This document shows, piece by piece, positions 1 through 8,581 of a DNA stretch of 64,000 nucleotides (position 1 is the stretch's first letter; each line of letters opens with the position of its first letter). A model generated the notes under the pieces. The model saw only the letters and a list, made by a program, of their open reading frames with translations, had not been told where the DNA came from and searched no databases. A program made the position numbers and the translations under genes. Location: assembly GCF_012849095.1 (NCBI RefSeq), contig NZ_CP051680.1, positions 5,239,501-5,303,500 on the forward strand, read 5' to 3'. This DNA is from Cohnella herbarum (GTDB lineage Bacteria > Bacillota > Bacilli > Paenibacillales > Paenibacillaceae).

Positions 1-1
1 C

Positions 2-454
2 TATGAGCCCCAGCGGATCACGACGATCAGGGAAGAATACAAGAGGGTATTGGAGCTCTTTCAGACGTGTAGGATCGATACGGCAACCGCGAATGGCTCG
101 AACGATCTTGAGCTGATCGCGAATCGAATCGAGTGCACGCTGATTCATCTGAACATGGTCGAAGTAATGACGCAGCTTCAAGCCGTGTGTGGCTCCCTCC
201 CGCCCGGAACGCTTAGCGAAGCGCAGAAACACGACGTCATTAGCGTCTGCACACGAGCGCTTGGCTATTGCGACGAATATATGGAGCACTATTGCCGCAT
301 CCTTCCGGATCGGGGCAGCGAGGGAACGGTCATTAGCTACTATCACACGCTCCCTTCAGTCATTCATAAAATTATGGAACTGTACGTAACCGGCTCTATC
401 GAAGAATCCAAGCCAGATTCTCACGCGGATGCCCCCCCCTCACCGGCCATATAA
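2..454 (+). CDS. Unknown protein, 3' end of a gene cut by the window edge
   Basis: The reading frame is open from base 2 to a TAA at 452-454, so this is probably the C-terminal part (about 150 residues) of a gene starting outside the window. A TTG at 50 could serve as an internal start but has no clear ribosome binding site. The protein looks mostly helical, with several Cys residues (motifs such as QTCRID and EHYCRIL) and an acidic, proline-rich tail. I recognise no family. A strong hairpin follows the stop directly, which supports a true gene end. Function unknown. Confidence 0.55.
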   Translation, partial: YEPQRITTIREEYKRVLELFQTCRIDTATANGSNDLELIANRIECTLIHLNMVEVMTQLQAVCGSLPPGTLSEAQKHDVISVCTRALGYCDEYMEHYCRILPDRGSEGTVISYYHTLPSVIHKIMELYVTGSIEESKPDSHADAPPSPAI

Positions 455-458
455 TGGA

Positions 459-501
459 AGAGACCTCCGTTCCCATGACGCACAAGGGAACGGAGGTCTC
501 T
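459..501 (+). terminator. Perfect 16-bp hairpin after the first gene
   Basis: Bases 459-474 and 486-501 are exact reverse complements with an 11-base loop, starting 4 bases after the stop codon at 454. There is no T-tract on either side, so it may act as an mRNA-stabilising 3' hairpin or a weak terminator. Confidence 0.6.
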
Positions 502-610
502 ATGATACGAGCTCAGGCTTTTGAGCCATTCCGTATGTATTATCACTGAAGGGTATTACCACCAAAAAACCTTTTTCTGATTATTTATCTTATGACGTGC
601 AGGGGTTCAT

Positions 611-805
611 GTGAACACCGTTTTTGCCATTCGAAAAGCCTATACCGAACAAGGCGAAGCGGCCGTCGGACGTAAGAAACGCCTCACCCCGCCTGTTCTC
701 CGTGCTGGATGTGTACCAGCAGCCCTACGATAAAGATTGTCCCGTCATTTGCATGGATGAGAAGCCGTACCAACTTTGGGATGAAGCGCGGCAGCCGCAG
801 TCCGG
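611..805 (+). pseudogene. IS630-family transposase remnant
   Basis: Two frames carry adjoining pieces of an IS630-type transposase. The frame beginning at 611 reads VFAIRKAYTEQGEAAVGRKK, like the end of the helix-turn-helix region. The frame through 700-800 reads VLDVYQQPYD, then VICMDEKPYQLWDEAR, which is the conserved stretch around the first Asp of the DDE catalytic triad. A frameshift or deletion joins them and similarity stops near 800. The rest of the transposase and the terminal repeats are absent, so this is a dead fragment. Confidence 0.75.
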
Positions 806-852
806 GTTATCCCTCTCGGCAGCGGGGAATCCGGGTTATCGGTTCTACAAAA

Positions 853-890
853 CAAAGGCTGCTTTGAATTTGACTTCAAAGCAGCCTTTG
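853..890 (-). terminator. Terminator of the SLH gene at 901-5130
   Basis: Bases 853-868 pair perfectly with 875-890 (16-bp stem, 6-base loop). On the minus strand it is followed by TTTTG. It lies just downstream of the stop of the minus-strand SLH gene. Confidence 0.85.
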
Positions 891-900
891 TCTAGATTCT

Positions 901-3900
901 TTACTTGCTTTTTTGTTCCAGCATTTTTAAGAGCACCGTTACCGCCTCTGCTCTTGTCGTTTTATCTCCAGGAGCGAATTGGTTCGCGCCTTTGCCTTCG
1001 ATAATGCCCAGCTTTCTCATGGTCGCCGCTGCGCCTTTCGCCCAGCTCGGAATGGCTTTATCGTCTGCAAAGCCAGCTGCCGTAGCCGTTTCGCTAGTCT
1101 GACCCAATGCCTTTGCGATCATCGCAGCCATTTCCGCACGAGTGATTTCGGCATTCGGGCGGAAGGAGCCGTCCTCATAACCACTAATAATACCCGCGTA
1201 CACTGCCTGTGCGATAGATTTCTGCGCCCAGGAGCCGATCATCGCCTTGTCGGTGAATGTCAGGGCGGCTCCATCTCCTTGCGGTTTGAGCGCATTCATC
1301 AGCATAACCGCGAATTCCGCGCGCGTCACGGTACGACCTGGCTTAAACGTGCCATCCGGATAGCCGCTAACGATGCCGACGCTTACCGCTTGCTTGATAC
1401 TGGCTTCCGCCCAGTGTGCGGCGATATCGCTGAAGCTCCCTTTCGTTGTTGCGGATCCATCCGTTGCCGGCAGGGTAGCATCGGCTACTGCGAATACAGC
1501 GTATTTGGTGAAGTGATTAACCTCTACGGTAATGTTGTTGCCGCTCACTGTACCGCCGACCTTCACCCATTCCTTCTTCGCTTCGTCATAGTAGAAGACG
1601 ACCGGCTTTTCATTGCTCTTCAAGCGAGCTGGGTCAAACTTGAAAGAGAGCGTGACAGGCTTGTCGAAGTTCTCCGCGAAGTTTTTCAGAACTTCGAATA
1701 CCGAGCTGAGAAGAACGTCCTTATTGGTAATCAGCGTCTGTATGTCCGTGAATTTGTCGATCGTTAATTTCAACTCTTTGCCGGTAGCCATTGCAGGAAT
1801 GATAATCTTTATCCCATCGCCTAAGCTAACCTCACCTGACTTGCCTACAAGAAGCGTCAGTTTACCGTCCGACGAGGTGACTTTATCGCTTGGAGGCATT
1901 GCCGGTGCACCAACTCCACCGCCACCGCCGTTCGTTGCGACCGTCACGTTTTCACTGGCATTCGAAATATTACCCAGCCTATCGACAGCCTTAGCGGCAT
2001 AGGTATACGTCTTCGAAGCAGAAAGCCCGGCATCGACATACGTACTTTCCGCCGTTTCCGCAATGAGCGTCCCGTCGCGATAGATCAAATATTTAGCCAC
2101 GCCCGAATCGTCATTTGCGGCAAGATGAAGCGTGATTGAGTTTGCCGTTTTTGCGCCCAAGGTAACGGTTACTTGGTCCGGTGCGGTCGTATCCGCAAGC
2201 ACTCCGTAGGTGGAGAAATGGCTGACTGTCGTCTTCATGCCGCTGTCCGCTACTTGAGAAGGATGATATTCCCACTCGCCTGTAGTTACGTTGTAATAGT
2301 AAATAGCGAGTTTGCTCGGATCCGAATTCCCGTCATACCCGAGCGTAATCTCTACAGGGCGATCGACGGTTATCCCTTCAAATTGGAAATCTATAACTTG
2401 TCCGGCTCTGGAGAGTTTAATCCCCCCGGACGGCGCGGCGCTCGAATCTCGTACCGTCAATGTCGCACCTTCGGGAATCAACAGTTCGTCAGGCAACTTG
2501 ATCGTGAGTCCGCCCGAATACTTAAGCGTACGGACCGAAGGATCTAATTGCACCGGCTCTCCCATGAGATATTTTCGGGTGACCGTGACCACGTATGCCG
2601 TGTTTGCGCCGTCTTGAGCCGTCACTGCGATCTGAATAGGGTTTGGCCCGACAACCAAGTTTGAAGCGTTGTAGGAATACACATCATCGGCTACCGAACC
2701 GTAAGTCGCTCCCGTAACCGTTAGAGATTGATTGGGATCCCCTTTACTAATGAAAAGGTTGAGGCTCGAAACCGTGTTTTCCACATCTACCGTATAATGG
2801 GTCTGCGATGGTGAAAAATCGATCGCCCCCTGATCCACTGACAAGCCGGACAACAAGGTATTCGTTGACAGCCATCGCGCATACAAGGTGACATTCTGCG
2901 TACCTATAGGGAAGTCTATCCCATTGCCGTAGCTCATGCCGCTTCCATCCGCCGCCGTATTCCACCCTGCGAACGTGTAGCCCGTCTTCACCAGATTTCC
3001 GTTGTTTCCGTAAACCGGCACCGTATCGCCTTGATCATAGGAGTTGCTATCGGTCGGAACGCTCCCTCCTGTACTGCCGTTGCCGTTATACGTCACCGTG
3101 TATTTCGGGTTCGATTCCCACTTCGCATACAGGATCACATCGGACGAGCCCATGCGGAATGAAAGGCCTGAAGCATAATCTGTCCCGGTTCCATCCGCTT
3201 GCGTATTCCAACCTGCAAACGTATAGCGCGTCTTGACTAAAGCGTCCGTGTTGCCATAGACGTTGACTGTTTCGCCTTGGGAATACGACTTGCCGTCAGT
3301 CGGCACATTCCCGCCCGTGTTCCCGTTCCCGTCATAGGTCACAAACTTTTGTATGGCCTGCAAATAGGGATATCCGTTATTGCGCGATGGACTTATCCCC
3401 CAAATGGTTGTGAAATCCCAGTTTGAATCCGCATAAGTGCTTTGCGTCTTCATCTCCGCGGTCGATCGGCCAACGCCTTTGTCTGTATCCGATTGACCGG
3501 TTGTACCCGAGTCGTAGAAGCTGTAGCTGATCGTTCCGCCGTTGGTGCCGATCAAACCGCCTACATTGGTGCCGGTTCCCGTTACGCTTCCTGCTGCATA
3601 GCCGTAGCTGATCGTTCCGCCGTTGGTGCCGATCAAACCACCTACATTGGTGCCGGTTCCCGTTACGTTTCCTGCTGCATAGCCGTAGCTGATCTCTCCG
3701 AAATTGGATCCAACCAAACCGCCTACATTGTTGCTGCTTCCTGTTACGTTTGCTTTTGCGAAGCTGTTACTAACCGTTCCATAGTAATTGTAGCCAATCA
3801 AACCGCCTACCATGGTGCTTGTTCCTGTTACGCTTCCCGATACATAGCTGTTGCTTATCTCGCCGCCATCGATACGGCCTACCAAGCCGCCAACATATTG

Positions 3901-5130
3901 TTTGCCTGTAACATTCACATTTTCCAGAATCATATTGGAAACACTTGCATCATAGTCTATATGCCCAAACAACCCTGAATAATTATCATTAGGTCGATTA
4001 ATCGTCAAGCCTGTGATCTTGTGTCCATTGCCGTCCATATGCCCCTGAAATCGACCGCTAGAACCCCCGCCCCCGATCGGCAACCATCCTTGGCCATAGC
4101 TGTTCAGATCAATATCCGCCGTCAGCTTGAAATACAGGTCAGAACCCAAATAATTCCTGACCGTATCCAGTTCCTCGCCGGTTGCAATCCGATAAGGATC
4201 GCTTGCAGTACCCGTTCCAATGTCTAAAGTCTTATTCCATTTCGCGTACAGCGTCACATCGGACGTGATCACGCCTTCAGCGTCTGCTTTATAATTCACT
4301 CCACGTCCATCCGCCTGCGTGTTCCAGCCCGCGAAAGTGTAGCCTGTCTTCACCAGATTTCCGTTGTTGCCGGAAACCAACACCTTAATGCCATTATGTG
4401 AACCGCTGTTAGCGGGCACCTCTCCTCCAGTGCTGCCGTTGCCGTTATACGCCACGGTATACCTAGGGTGCACGGTAATCGTAGTGGTCGCTTCGCTTGC
4501 GGCATGAGCGTCGTCCCCTGGAAAGGCAGCGGTAATGGCGTGCATGCCGATCGCCAGAGCGGATGTCTTAAAGCTGGCGCTGGACGAGGCGCTTAGGAGC
4601 TCTCCCCATCCCACCGTAATCGTCATGTTATCTTGACCCCAGAAGGTGAAAGTCCGAGCAGCGGCATCCATCGTAATGTTCGATAAATAACGTGCTCCTG
4701 CCTTTTCCAGTTGGGTAACCATATTGCCGGAAGCGTCGTAAGTCACAATGTTCATCGCAAGGCGATTATCCCCAAAACTGTAAGCCCGGTAGGTGTATGC
4801 CCCCCATTGAATAACGGGACATGATGAACCGCAGTTCGTTCTCGTAATCACTGGTTCAGCGGTAGTTAATCCAACGGTCATAAGGTCCTGATTACCATCC
4901 CTGAAGGTGACTGTCCCGCTAGGGGTCATTCCACCGATTACCGGATCTAGTGCAGTGACGTTAAAGGTTACATCCTCCCCATAAGTCGAATCCATGGAAT
5001 TTGCCGAAATCTTCAATGCGGCCGTACCCTGAGCTTTAGCGACCCCCGAATAAACGTTGATGAATACTGCCAAAGCGAGGACGACCGTGAATATCTTTTT
5101 CTGTTTTACCATACCCAAAATATTATGCAC
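901..5130 (-). CDS. Secreted multidomain SLH-anchored surface protein (1409 aa)
   Basis: GTG start at 5130 with AAGGAG eight bases upstream. Rough domain order: signal peptide (1-33, hydrophobic core then AKA); a bacterial Ig-like domain that appears interrupted by about 85 residues containing a CGSSC pair (40-225); an InlB-type beta repeat ending in GYTFAGWNTQADG (227-300); a lead-in segment and GLUG-like repeats (300-545) with the tandem unit VGGLIGTNGGTISYGYAAG; two more InlB-type repeats (590-745); a cadherin-like beta-sandwich domain (745-850); two ZU5-like domains separated by a fibronectin III domain (850-1200); and three SLH domains (1215-1405). SLH domains bind pyruvylated secondary cell wall polymer, so the protein should sit on the cell surface. 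No catalytic domain is seen; an adhesin or structural role is inferred. Confidence 0.9.
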   Translation of the reverse strand: MHNILGMVKQKKIFTVVLALAVFINVYSGVAKAQGTAALKISANSMDSTYGEDVTFNVTALDPVIGGMTPSGTVTFRDGNQDLMTVGLTTAEPVITRTNCGSSCPVIQWGAYTYRAYSFGDNRLAMNIVTYDASGNMVTQLEKAGARYLSNITMDAAARTFTFWGQDNMTITVGWGELLSASSSASFKTSALAIGMHAITAAFPGDDAHAASEATTTITVHPRYTVAYNGNGSTGGEVPANSGSHNGIKVLVSGNNGNLVKTGYTFAGWNTQADGRGVNYKADAEGVITSDVTLYAKWNKTLDIGTGTASDPYRIATGEELDTVRNYLGSDLYFKLTADIDLNSYGQGWLPIGGGGSSGRFQGHMDGNGHKITGLTINRPNDNYSGLFGHIDYDASVSNMILENVNVTGKQYVGGLVGRIDGGEISNSYVSGSVTGTSTMVGGLIGYNYYGTVSNSFAKANVTGSSNNVGGLVGSNFGEISYGYAAGNVTGTGTNVGGLIGTNGGTISYGYAAGSVTGTGTNVGGLIGTNGGTISYSFYDSGTTGQSDTDKGVGRSTAEMKTQSTYADSNWDFTTIWGISPSRNNGYPYLQAIQKFVTYDGNGNTGGNVPTDGKSYSQGETVNVYGNTDALVKTRYTFAGWNTQADGTGTDYASGLSFRMGSSDVILYAKWESNPKYTVTYNGNGSTGGSVPTDSNSYDQGDTVPVYGNNGNLVKTGYTFAGWNTAADGSGMSYGNGIDFPIGTQNVTLYARWLSTNTLLSGLSVDQGAIDFSPSQTHYTVDVENTVSSLNLFISKGDPNQSLTVTGATYGSVADDVYSYNASNLVVGPNPIQIAVTAQDGANTAYVVTVTRKYLMGEPVQLDPSVRTLKYSGGLTIKLPDELLIPEGATLTVRDSSAAPSGGIKLSRAGQVIDFQFEGITVDRPVEITLGYDGNSDPSKLAIYYYNVTTGEWEYHPSQVADSGMKTTVSHFSTYGVLADTTAPDQVTVTLGAKTANSITLHLAANDDSGVAKYLIYRDGTLIAETAESTYVDAGLSASKTYTYAAKAVDRLGNISNASENVTVATNGGGGGVGAPAMPPSDKVTSSDGKLTLLVGKSGEVSLGDGIKIIIPAMATGKELKLTIDKFTDIQTLITNKDVLLSSVFEVLKNFAENFDKPVTLSFKFDPARLKSNEKPVVFYYDEAKKEWVKVGGTVSGNNITVEVNHFTKYAVFAVADATLPATDGSATTKGSFSDIAAHWAEASIKQAVSVGIVSGYPDGTFKPGRTVTRAEFAVMLMNALKPQGDGAALTFTDKAMIGSWAQKSIAQAVYAGIISGYEDGSFRPNAEITRAEMAAMIAKALGQTSETATAAGFADDKAIPSWAKGAAATMRKLGIIEGKGANQFAPGDKTTRAEAVTVLLKMLEQKSK

Positions 5131-5267
5131 TTCTATCTCTCCTTAATATAATTCCATTATTTTAATAGATCTGATGCTTTCGTCCTCCGCAATCATACTG
5201 TGCCCGTCAGACATAATAGGGGCAATGCGAATAGTATCAGCTTCAGTTTAAGAGTAGATTAAGAGAT

Positions 5268-5304
5268 GCAAAAAAAAGAGACTGCGTAAAGCTCGCAGTC
5301 TCTT
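5268..5304 (-). terminator. Terminator downstream of the MerR gene
   Basis: Stem 5276-5286 with 5294-5304 (11 bp, 7-base loop). On the minus strand it is followed by a run of eight T. It lies about 70 bases past the stop of the MerR-family gene. Confidence 0.85.
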
Positions 5305-5370
5305 CCGACTATTGAAAAAGAAGTTTTAAAACATTCTATCTGCTCATTATGAAATATTACAATTGAGGGC

Positions 5371-5865
5371 TCACCTTCCGGAGGACGGTGAATTGCGCAC
5401 CCCGGACGATCCAGGAAAAAAAGCCATCTCAACGGGTGAGACGGGCTTTGGGTGCGGTTCTCCCGTCATGGCATCTGAAATATCATCGGAGCAGTCTTTA
5501 CGGATTCTCCCCACCTCCAACTTCATATCGATAAAATCGACGACTTGCTGCAGAGAGGCGATTTGGGCGATGATATTTTCCCGATGGTTTCTTAAGTGTC
5601 CCACCAGTTCGGGATATTCCGCGGGATCCGCATCGGCGGAGACTGCCAAGAAAGGTCGCATTTCTCCCAGCGGCATCCCCGTTTTCTTCAGACAAGATAA
5701 CAGCCGGATCGTATCGATGTCCTCCTGCCGATAGACGCGGTGCCCGTTATCCTTCCGGTCAGCCCGGCGCAGTAGCGCGATCTTCTCATAATACCGGATC
5801 GTATCTTCGGAAATTCCGATCTGCATAGCGATTTGCTTTATTGTAAAAGTCAGCTCTTCCTTCAT
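5371..5865 (-). CDS. MerR-family transcriptional regulator (164 aa)
   Basis: The N-terminus carries a MerR winged helix-turn-helix: FTIKQIAMQIGISEDTIRYY, then the typical HRVYRQEDIDTIRLL segment (about residues 7-60). A long dimerisation helix (about 80-120) and a short C-terminal tail follow. One Cys (KDCSDD) lies near residue 123, but no metal-binding cluster is evident, so the effector is unknown. It is transcribed divergently from a short-chain dehydrogenase. Both genes have promoters with the long 19-bp spacer that MerR proteins untwist, which suggests it controls itself and the dehydrogenase. The start follows a modest purine-rich site (AAAGG). Confidence 0.9.
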   Translation of the reverse strand: MKEELTFTIKQIAMQIGISEDTIRYYEKIALLRRADRKDNGHRVYRQEDIDTIRLLSCLKKTGMPLGEMRPFLAVSADADPAEYPELVGHLRNHRENIIAQIASLQQVVDFIDMKLEVGRIRKDCSDDISDAMTGEPHPKPVSPVEMAFFPGSSGVRNSPSSGR

Positions 5866-5898
5866 CCTGTCCGCACCTTTCAGAGATGATTTTAATGC

Positions 5899-5929
5899 AT
5901 TATACGTCTGGGTGCCGGCTCTAAGTCAA
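5899..5929 (-). promoter_or_regulatory. MerR-type promoter of the regulator gene
   Basis: On the minus strand TTGACT (5924-5929) and TATAAT (5899-5904) are separated by 19 bp, longer than the usual 17 and typical of MerR-controlled promoters. The start of the spacer resembles the matching part of the divergent promoter at 5969-5999. Confidence 0.7.
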
Positions 5930-5968
5930 GTCTCTTAACCCCAGGGCAAAAATCTATGCTCCTCCGCC

Positions 5969-5999
5969 TTGACTTGGAGCCGACTCCAAGTTATAGAAT
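5969..5999 (+). promoter_or_regulatory. MerR-type promoter and operator of the dehydrogenase gene
   Basis: TTGACT (5969-5974) and TAGAAT (5994-5999) are 19 bp apart. The spacer holds a perfect inverted repeat ACTTGGAG-CCGA-CTCCAAGT (8-bp arms). This is the classic arrangement of a MerR-activated promoter. Confidence 0.75.
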
Positions 6000-6042
6000 G
6001 TGCATTATCAAGGGGAATCCCGGTATCTGGAGGAGATGTGCA

Positions 6043-6897
6043 ATGAACAAGAGACAAGATCAAACGATCGCATTGATTACGGGGGCTAGTGCAGGAATCG
6101 GGTTGGAATTAACCCGGAAGTTGCTGTCGGAGGACTGGCAGGTGATTGCTTTGAACCGTTCTGACTTTCCGGCGGATGATGAGATAATCCAAACTGCACT
6201 CAAACTTGGAAAGCTTCGAATATATAAAACGACTGATCTTGCTGATTATTCCAGCTTGATTCGGGCATTGGAAGAAATCAAAGGCAAGGAACAGCGAATC
6301 GACATCCTGTTTAACAACGCTGGCGGATCCTTTCCCGAGCTGAGTTATTCAAAACAAGGGCGTGAACAGCATTATGAGTTGTTAACGGTCGTTCCGTATA
6401 TCATTCTGATGGAATTGATGGAACTACTTAAACGTGGTCAATTAAAAACGGTGATCAACACCTCATCTTCAGCACAAAAATGGACTAAAGAGTTTACTAT
6501 CGAAATACTAGAGCGTCCCAAAACCTTCCGTAAGCTGCTTGGTCCTTACGCTGCCTCCAAGCTGGCTCTTTCACTATGGACTCAGGCCATAGCGCCGCAG
6601 CTTGCCAAGGAAGACATCAGGGTCCGCAGTGTTGACCCAGGCGGCAACAATACGCTGAGAAAAGGAAAACCATCCGGTCTGCCTTTATTGGTTACAATGT
6701 TAATGAAGTTGTTTTTTTCTCCGCCTACCCACGGAGCCAGCAAGTTGTATGAAGGAGCCCTCGGGGGACATCGCGATAAGACTGGTGTGTTCTTGGTGAA
6801 CGGCCGGGTTGCAGAAATAAAATTTCAAGATCAAGCGCGGAACGTACTGCAAAGTGTTAATGCGATTTATGAACACGAATTTTTACTGCATCGTTGA
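6043..6897 (+). CDS. Short-chain dehydrogenase/reductase (284 aa)
   Basis: ATG at 6043 follows GGAGGAGA. Longer in-frame starts upstream would run through the promoter, so they are unlikely. A Rossmann NAD(P)-binding motif TGASAGIG is near residue 15, NNAGG near 95, a catalytic Ser in the NTSSSAQKW segment, and the YAASK catalytic Tyr-Lys pair near residue 178. Length is slightly above the usual 250, resembling retinol-dehydrogenase-like members with longer C-termini. The substrate cannot be read from sequence. Expression is probably controlled by the divergent MerR regulator. Confidence 0.9.
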   Translation: MNKRQDQTIALITGASAGIGLELTRKLLSEDWQVIALNRSDFPADDEIIQTALKLGKLRIYKTTDLADYSSLIRALEEIKGKEQRIDILFNNAGGSFPELSYSKQGREQHYELLTVVPYIILMELMELLKRGQLKTVINTSSSAQKWTKEFTIEILERPKTFRKLLGPYAASKLALSLWTQAIAPQLAKEDIRVRSVDPGGNNTLRKGKPSGLPLLVTMLMKLFFSPPTHGASKLYEGALGGHRDKTGVFLVNGRVAEIKFQDQARNVLQSVNAIYEHEFLLHR

Positions 6898-6935
6898 AAT
6901 CGTACGGCAGTATCCGAGTTTCCCTGCAATTACTT

Positions 6936-6960
6936 TTCGCCGTCACTTATGAAACTATCA
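6936..6960 (+). repeat. Partial rlmH-3'-end-like attachment repeat
   Basis: TTCGCCGTCACTTATGA is identical to the core of the other repeats listed at 11906, 28526 and 62083, but similarity is lost after about 18 bases (AACTATCATAGG follows). It has the same orientation as all other copies. It is probably a decayed or recombined junction. Confidence 0.55.
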
Positions 6961-7230
6961 TAGGCCAACTCAACACCGTTGACTCTTAGAATGTTCATGA
7001 TTGTTTTCTCCTTCAGTTAATTTGGCATCGGAAGCTCAGTTAAAGGCAGGAGGCGTGAATCTTCGATTGCTGCAGTCCGATGTCCGATACCTGTCAGGTA
7101 GTCTTGATGACTTGAAAAAGAAATAAAAACAATATTACCCGGGTAAAATATATTTCTCTGTCTTATATAGACGGCATTGAAGGATATCTATAAATGAATG
7201 CAAGATCAGTCATAGAGATTAAAAGTGTTT
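6961..7230. other. Gene-poor stretch with one coding-like fragment
   Basis: No complete gene is seen. On the plus strand at about 7012-7127 there is a coding-looking tail ending QSDVRYLSGSLDDLKKK and a TAA, without a start. It may be the 3' end of a lost gene. The left copy of the long inverted repeat follows. Confidence 0.3.
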
Positions 7231-7477
7231 TTTGAATTAAGCGACTCAGAAATTTAGTGTAAACCTGGAAATCTTGTACACCTAAGTGTAAAATCTACAA
7301 CTAGTTTGGGGAGTTTTTTCTTTCTCATATGACTAAGTGTAAATCCTACAACTAGATCAGGAGAATATTTCGTTCGCAGACGAAATCAATCAATCTAAGT
7401 GTACTTTTTACATTTAAGAGGTGGAAACGAGGAATTTAGATGACACTAAATGTACATTTTACAATTAGATTCTGAGT
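7231..7477 (+). repeat. Long inverted repeat, left copy (about 245 bp)
   Basis: This block matches the reverse complement of 12936-13175 at roughly 90 percent by eye. It contains four copies of a partly palindromic motif of about 24 bp, CTAAgTGTA-N-TACAaCTAG, near 7281, 7333, 7394 and 7444, so spaced 50-61 bp apart. The pair encloses the exporter, XRE and RidA genes. Such reiterated sites resemble transposase-binding arrays at transposon ends, but no transposase is present between them. Confidence 0.8.
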
Positions 7478-7692
7478 GTTGTGAGAATCGAGTATGTATT
7501 TTAGTTAAGCATAGATAGGTGACAGATAACATTCCGGGAACTCTTTAAGCGCTGCTGTTAAAGGCTTTATTAACGAAATAAGTAATAGACCAATAGAAGT
7601 TATCAACAGGTTTAGGATTAAAATATAACGGATTATTTGGTACCGTCTATATAATTTAACAGCGCATTTTTGGATCATCCGTAGAGCGACAT

Positions 7693-7722
7693 CTAAAGGC
7701 ACCCGATATCGGGTGCCTTTAG
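7693..7722 (-). terminator. Perfect 30-base palindrome, probable terminator of the ABC operon
   Basis: CTAAAGGCACCCGAT pairs exactly with its own complement with no loop bases. It lies about 150 bases past the end of the minus-strand ABC operon. T-rich flanks are weak on both strands, so it could be bidirectional. Confidence 0.6.
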
Positions 7723-7873
7723 TCTAGTCTTCACTTCCGAGAATCGGAGATTTCTTTGGCGTTCAATAGACCCAAGCCTTTTACAACATGATTCGTCATC
7801 TGTTTCCTCATTAGCAGCAATCGTTAAACCAATCGAGAAGGAAAGTGCCGTGAAATGAAGGAAAAAAAAGAAC

Positions 7874-8581
7874 TCAAACATGGACTCCCCTTGATCTTGA
7901 CATTTCAGCCAACGACAATTTCCCATCTTCCATTCGGTATACCTTGTCGCAATATTCAAGCATACGCTCATCATGGGTAACCATAATCGCCGCTTTCCGG
8001 CGTGACTTCACCTCATGCGCAATTAGACCAACCACTTCATGGGCGCGCTTGGTATCCAAACTTGCTGTCGGCTCATCCGCCAAGATGACGTTGGGATTAT
8101 TAATTAAAGCACGAGCAATCGCTGTGCGTTGCTTCTCGCCGCCTGATAACTCTTCCGGAAGGCTTTTTAACTTCGAGCCCAGACCCAGCTCTTCCAGCAA
8201 TTTAGCGGCGAATTCCTTATCCTCCCTTTTAACCTTTCCCGACATCCTTTTTACTATTAACAATTGATCAAGAACATTTAAATAAGGAACCAAATTCGAT
8301 GATTGCATAATAAATCCGATTTCTCGTAACCTTATATTAGAAAGTTCCTTCGCTGTAAGCGTAGAGATATTATACCCATTCAGCTTAACATCTCCTTCGG
8401 AGGCCTTAAGCAGCGCTCCTGCAATGGATAAGAACGTACTTTTACCAGACCCGGACGGTCCAACTACAGCAACGAACTCACCCGGCCCCACTGATATCGA
8501 CACATGATCGAGTGCGGCGATTCGATTGCTTCCTTCGGCATAATACTTTGTGACTTCACTCATTTGTAATCCCTTAGTCAT
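7874..8581 (-). CDS. ABC transporter ATP-binding protein, MacB/LolD type (235 aa)
   Basis: Walker A GPSGSGKS near residue 42, Q-loop (GFIMQSS) near 92, signature LSGGEKQR near 145, Walker B VILADEPTASLD near 166 and the switch His in VTHDE near 203. The length and the LolD/MacB-like layout match ATPases that pair with FtsX-type permeases. The start codon overlaps the stop of the upstream permease gene (TAATG), so the two are translationally coupled. The substrate of the exporter is unknown; drug, peptide or lipoprotein export are the family options. Confidence 0.93.
   Translation of the reverse strand: MTKGLQMSEVTKYYAEGSNRIAALDHVSISVGPGEFVAVVGPSGSGKSTFLSIAGALLKASEGDVKLNGYNISTLTAKELSNIRLREIGFIMQSSNLVPYLNVLDQLLIVKRMSGKVKREDKEFAAKLLEELGLGSKLKSLPEELSGGEKQRTAIARALINNPNVILADEPTASLDTKRAHEVVGLIAHEVKSRRKAAIMVTHDERMLEYCDKVYRMEDGKLSLAEMSRSRGVHV

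Noticed and set aside
3442-3978. Plus-strand ORF opposite the GLUG repeats
   Set aside because: Shadow of the repetitive minus-strand SLH gene; its repeats mirror the GLUG units.
7231-7477. Possible degenerate CRISPR array (24-bp motif, spacing 50-61 bp)
   Set aside because: The motif copies differ, their spacing is irregular, no cas gene is nearby, and the intervening sequences are identical between the two inverted copies. That fits a duplicated element end, not acquired spacers.
7505-7702. Small membrane-protein ORF on the minus strand
   Set aside because: Its start lies inside the perfect palindrome at 7693-7722 and it has no ribosome binding site.
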